Origin: Balanoglossus misakiensis
Lineage: Eukaryota; Hemichordata
Assembly: GCA_040954595.2 (NCBI GenBank)
Contig: CM082579.2
Location: 14,198,001 to 14,262,000 of the forward strand
Length of the DNA stretch: 64,000 bases
Reading direction: 5' to 3'
Numbering within the stretch: the stretch's first letter is position 1; each line of letters starts with the position of its first letter. Below are positions 63,361 to 64,000 of the stretch, piece by piece. The notes beneath the pieces are model-generated. The model was given only the letters and a program-made list of their open reading frames with translations, made no database searches and was not told where the DNA came from. The translations under genes and the position numbers were made by a program.

Positions 63361-64000
63361 GAAATTCATGTTGCCTATTTCATGATAATGGCTTGTGGTA
63401 CACAATGGTTAACAGCAATCAGCAATTGCTTGTATGATAGGTATAATGATCGATTTACAAATTTCAATGGTATAATAATGGGCAACACATGTGGAAGTGT
63501 TTAATAAACAGTTAACTGATGTGGTGATGGTTTGTGGTAAAATTGAGGGTACACAGATTATAATGGGCAAAACAATGAATATAATAGAGGTTGATGATGG
63601 TGAATGGTTTCATATGAATGGTGTAATAAAGGTTAACAAATGTGGTGATAGCTTTGGTGTACAGGGCTGTTCATATCTTTAGTAATGACAAAGGTATAAT
63701 AGTGATAAAAGCTTAAATAAGTGTTAGGGCACAATCTTCATGATGGTTCATTCATTGGTTAATGTGTATATTTTATTAATATCATGCTATTGTTTATCAG
63801 TTAGATCATAATCAGGGTTTTTCCATGCACATAGTCATCATGAATCAGCGGAATTCTTCTGAATAGTACCTGTGATCATTTTTGCGCACCGACGCATTGT
63901 ACGCGACAGACATGCAGAAAATATTAACATGTAACTCACAGGCATAGTGTTAAATCTAAACGACTATATGTTAGATAAGCTTTACCTCCCCACCCCATCA
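63360..64000 (+). repeat. Right copy of the sequence flanking the 192-bp satellite
   Basis: Matches the left copy at 41400-42212 in the same orientation, about 21.7 kb away: GGTATAATAATGGGCAACA, GGTTCATTCATTGGTTAATG, CATGCTATTGTTTATCAG, CATTGTACGCGACAGACATG, CCTCCCCACCCCATC. It is clearly diverged and runs off the window end. Confidence 0.85.

Overview
This window looks like a repeat-dense, AT-rich piece of an animal nuclear genome. It has spliced exons with GT/AG borders, phase-1 EGF exons, an L1-type LINE with poly(A) tail and target duplication, several MITEs and very long satellite arrays. No bacterial or viral gene organisation is visible. A marine invertebrate, perhaps an invertebrate deuterostome, fits the general flavour, but that is an impression and the sequence alone does not fix the species.

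0-16 kb: sparse, partly broken exons on the + strand. One intact calcium-binding EGF exon (561-683) is followed by a second EGF exon split by a LINE remnant (2287-3498). Next come two phase-compatible Q-rich exons with an LxxLL motif (5520-5769 and 7223-7495), which carry one frameshift and one nonsense codon. A plausible terminal exon of an unrecognised gene lies at 15341-15579. Between them are at least four short inverted-repeat elements (1350-1896, 4282-4451, 8002-8212, 8255-8544), a tRNA-Leu-like relic, a TATA/Inr/E-box promoter-like block near 9.8 kb and a CpG-richer stretch at 11.5-13.6 kb.

16.5-40.6 kb: one large repeat domain. A 139-bp satellite (7 copies) leads into degenerate copies of a dispersed repeat whose best units are about 1.47 kb long (36.06-40.2 kb). 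One internal 116-bp segment of that repeat has been amplified into about 107 tandem copies (21.2-33.65 kb) with several higher-order periods. A young 5'-truncated L1-like LINE (19361-21185) sits in the left flank with a 10-bp target duplication and a double poly(A) tail. The 1.47-kb units carry repeated E-box, inverted CCAAT and YY1-like motifs and begin with GC-rich palindromes.

40.6-64 kb: a polypyrimidine tract and a GGAT-rich minisatellite, then a second unrelated satellite (about 100 monomers of about 192 bp, 42.96-62.6 kb). It shows nested higher-order repeats of 1332, 2888 and 957 bp. The same diverged sequence lies on both sides of this array (41.4-42.2 kb and 63.36-64.0 kb). Apart from the LINE, no gene is supported after 16 kb: the many short minus-strand ORFs there are by-products of the satellite.
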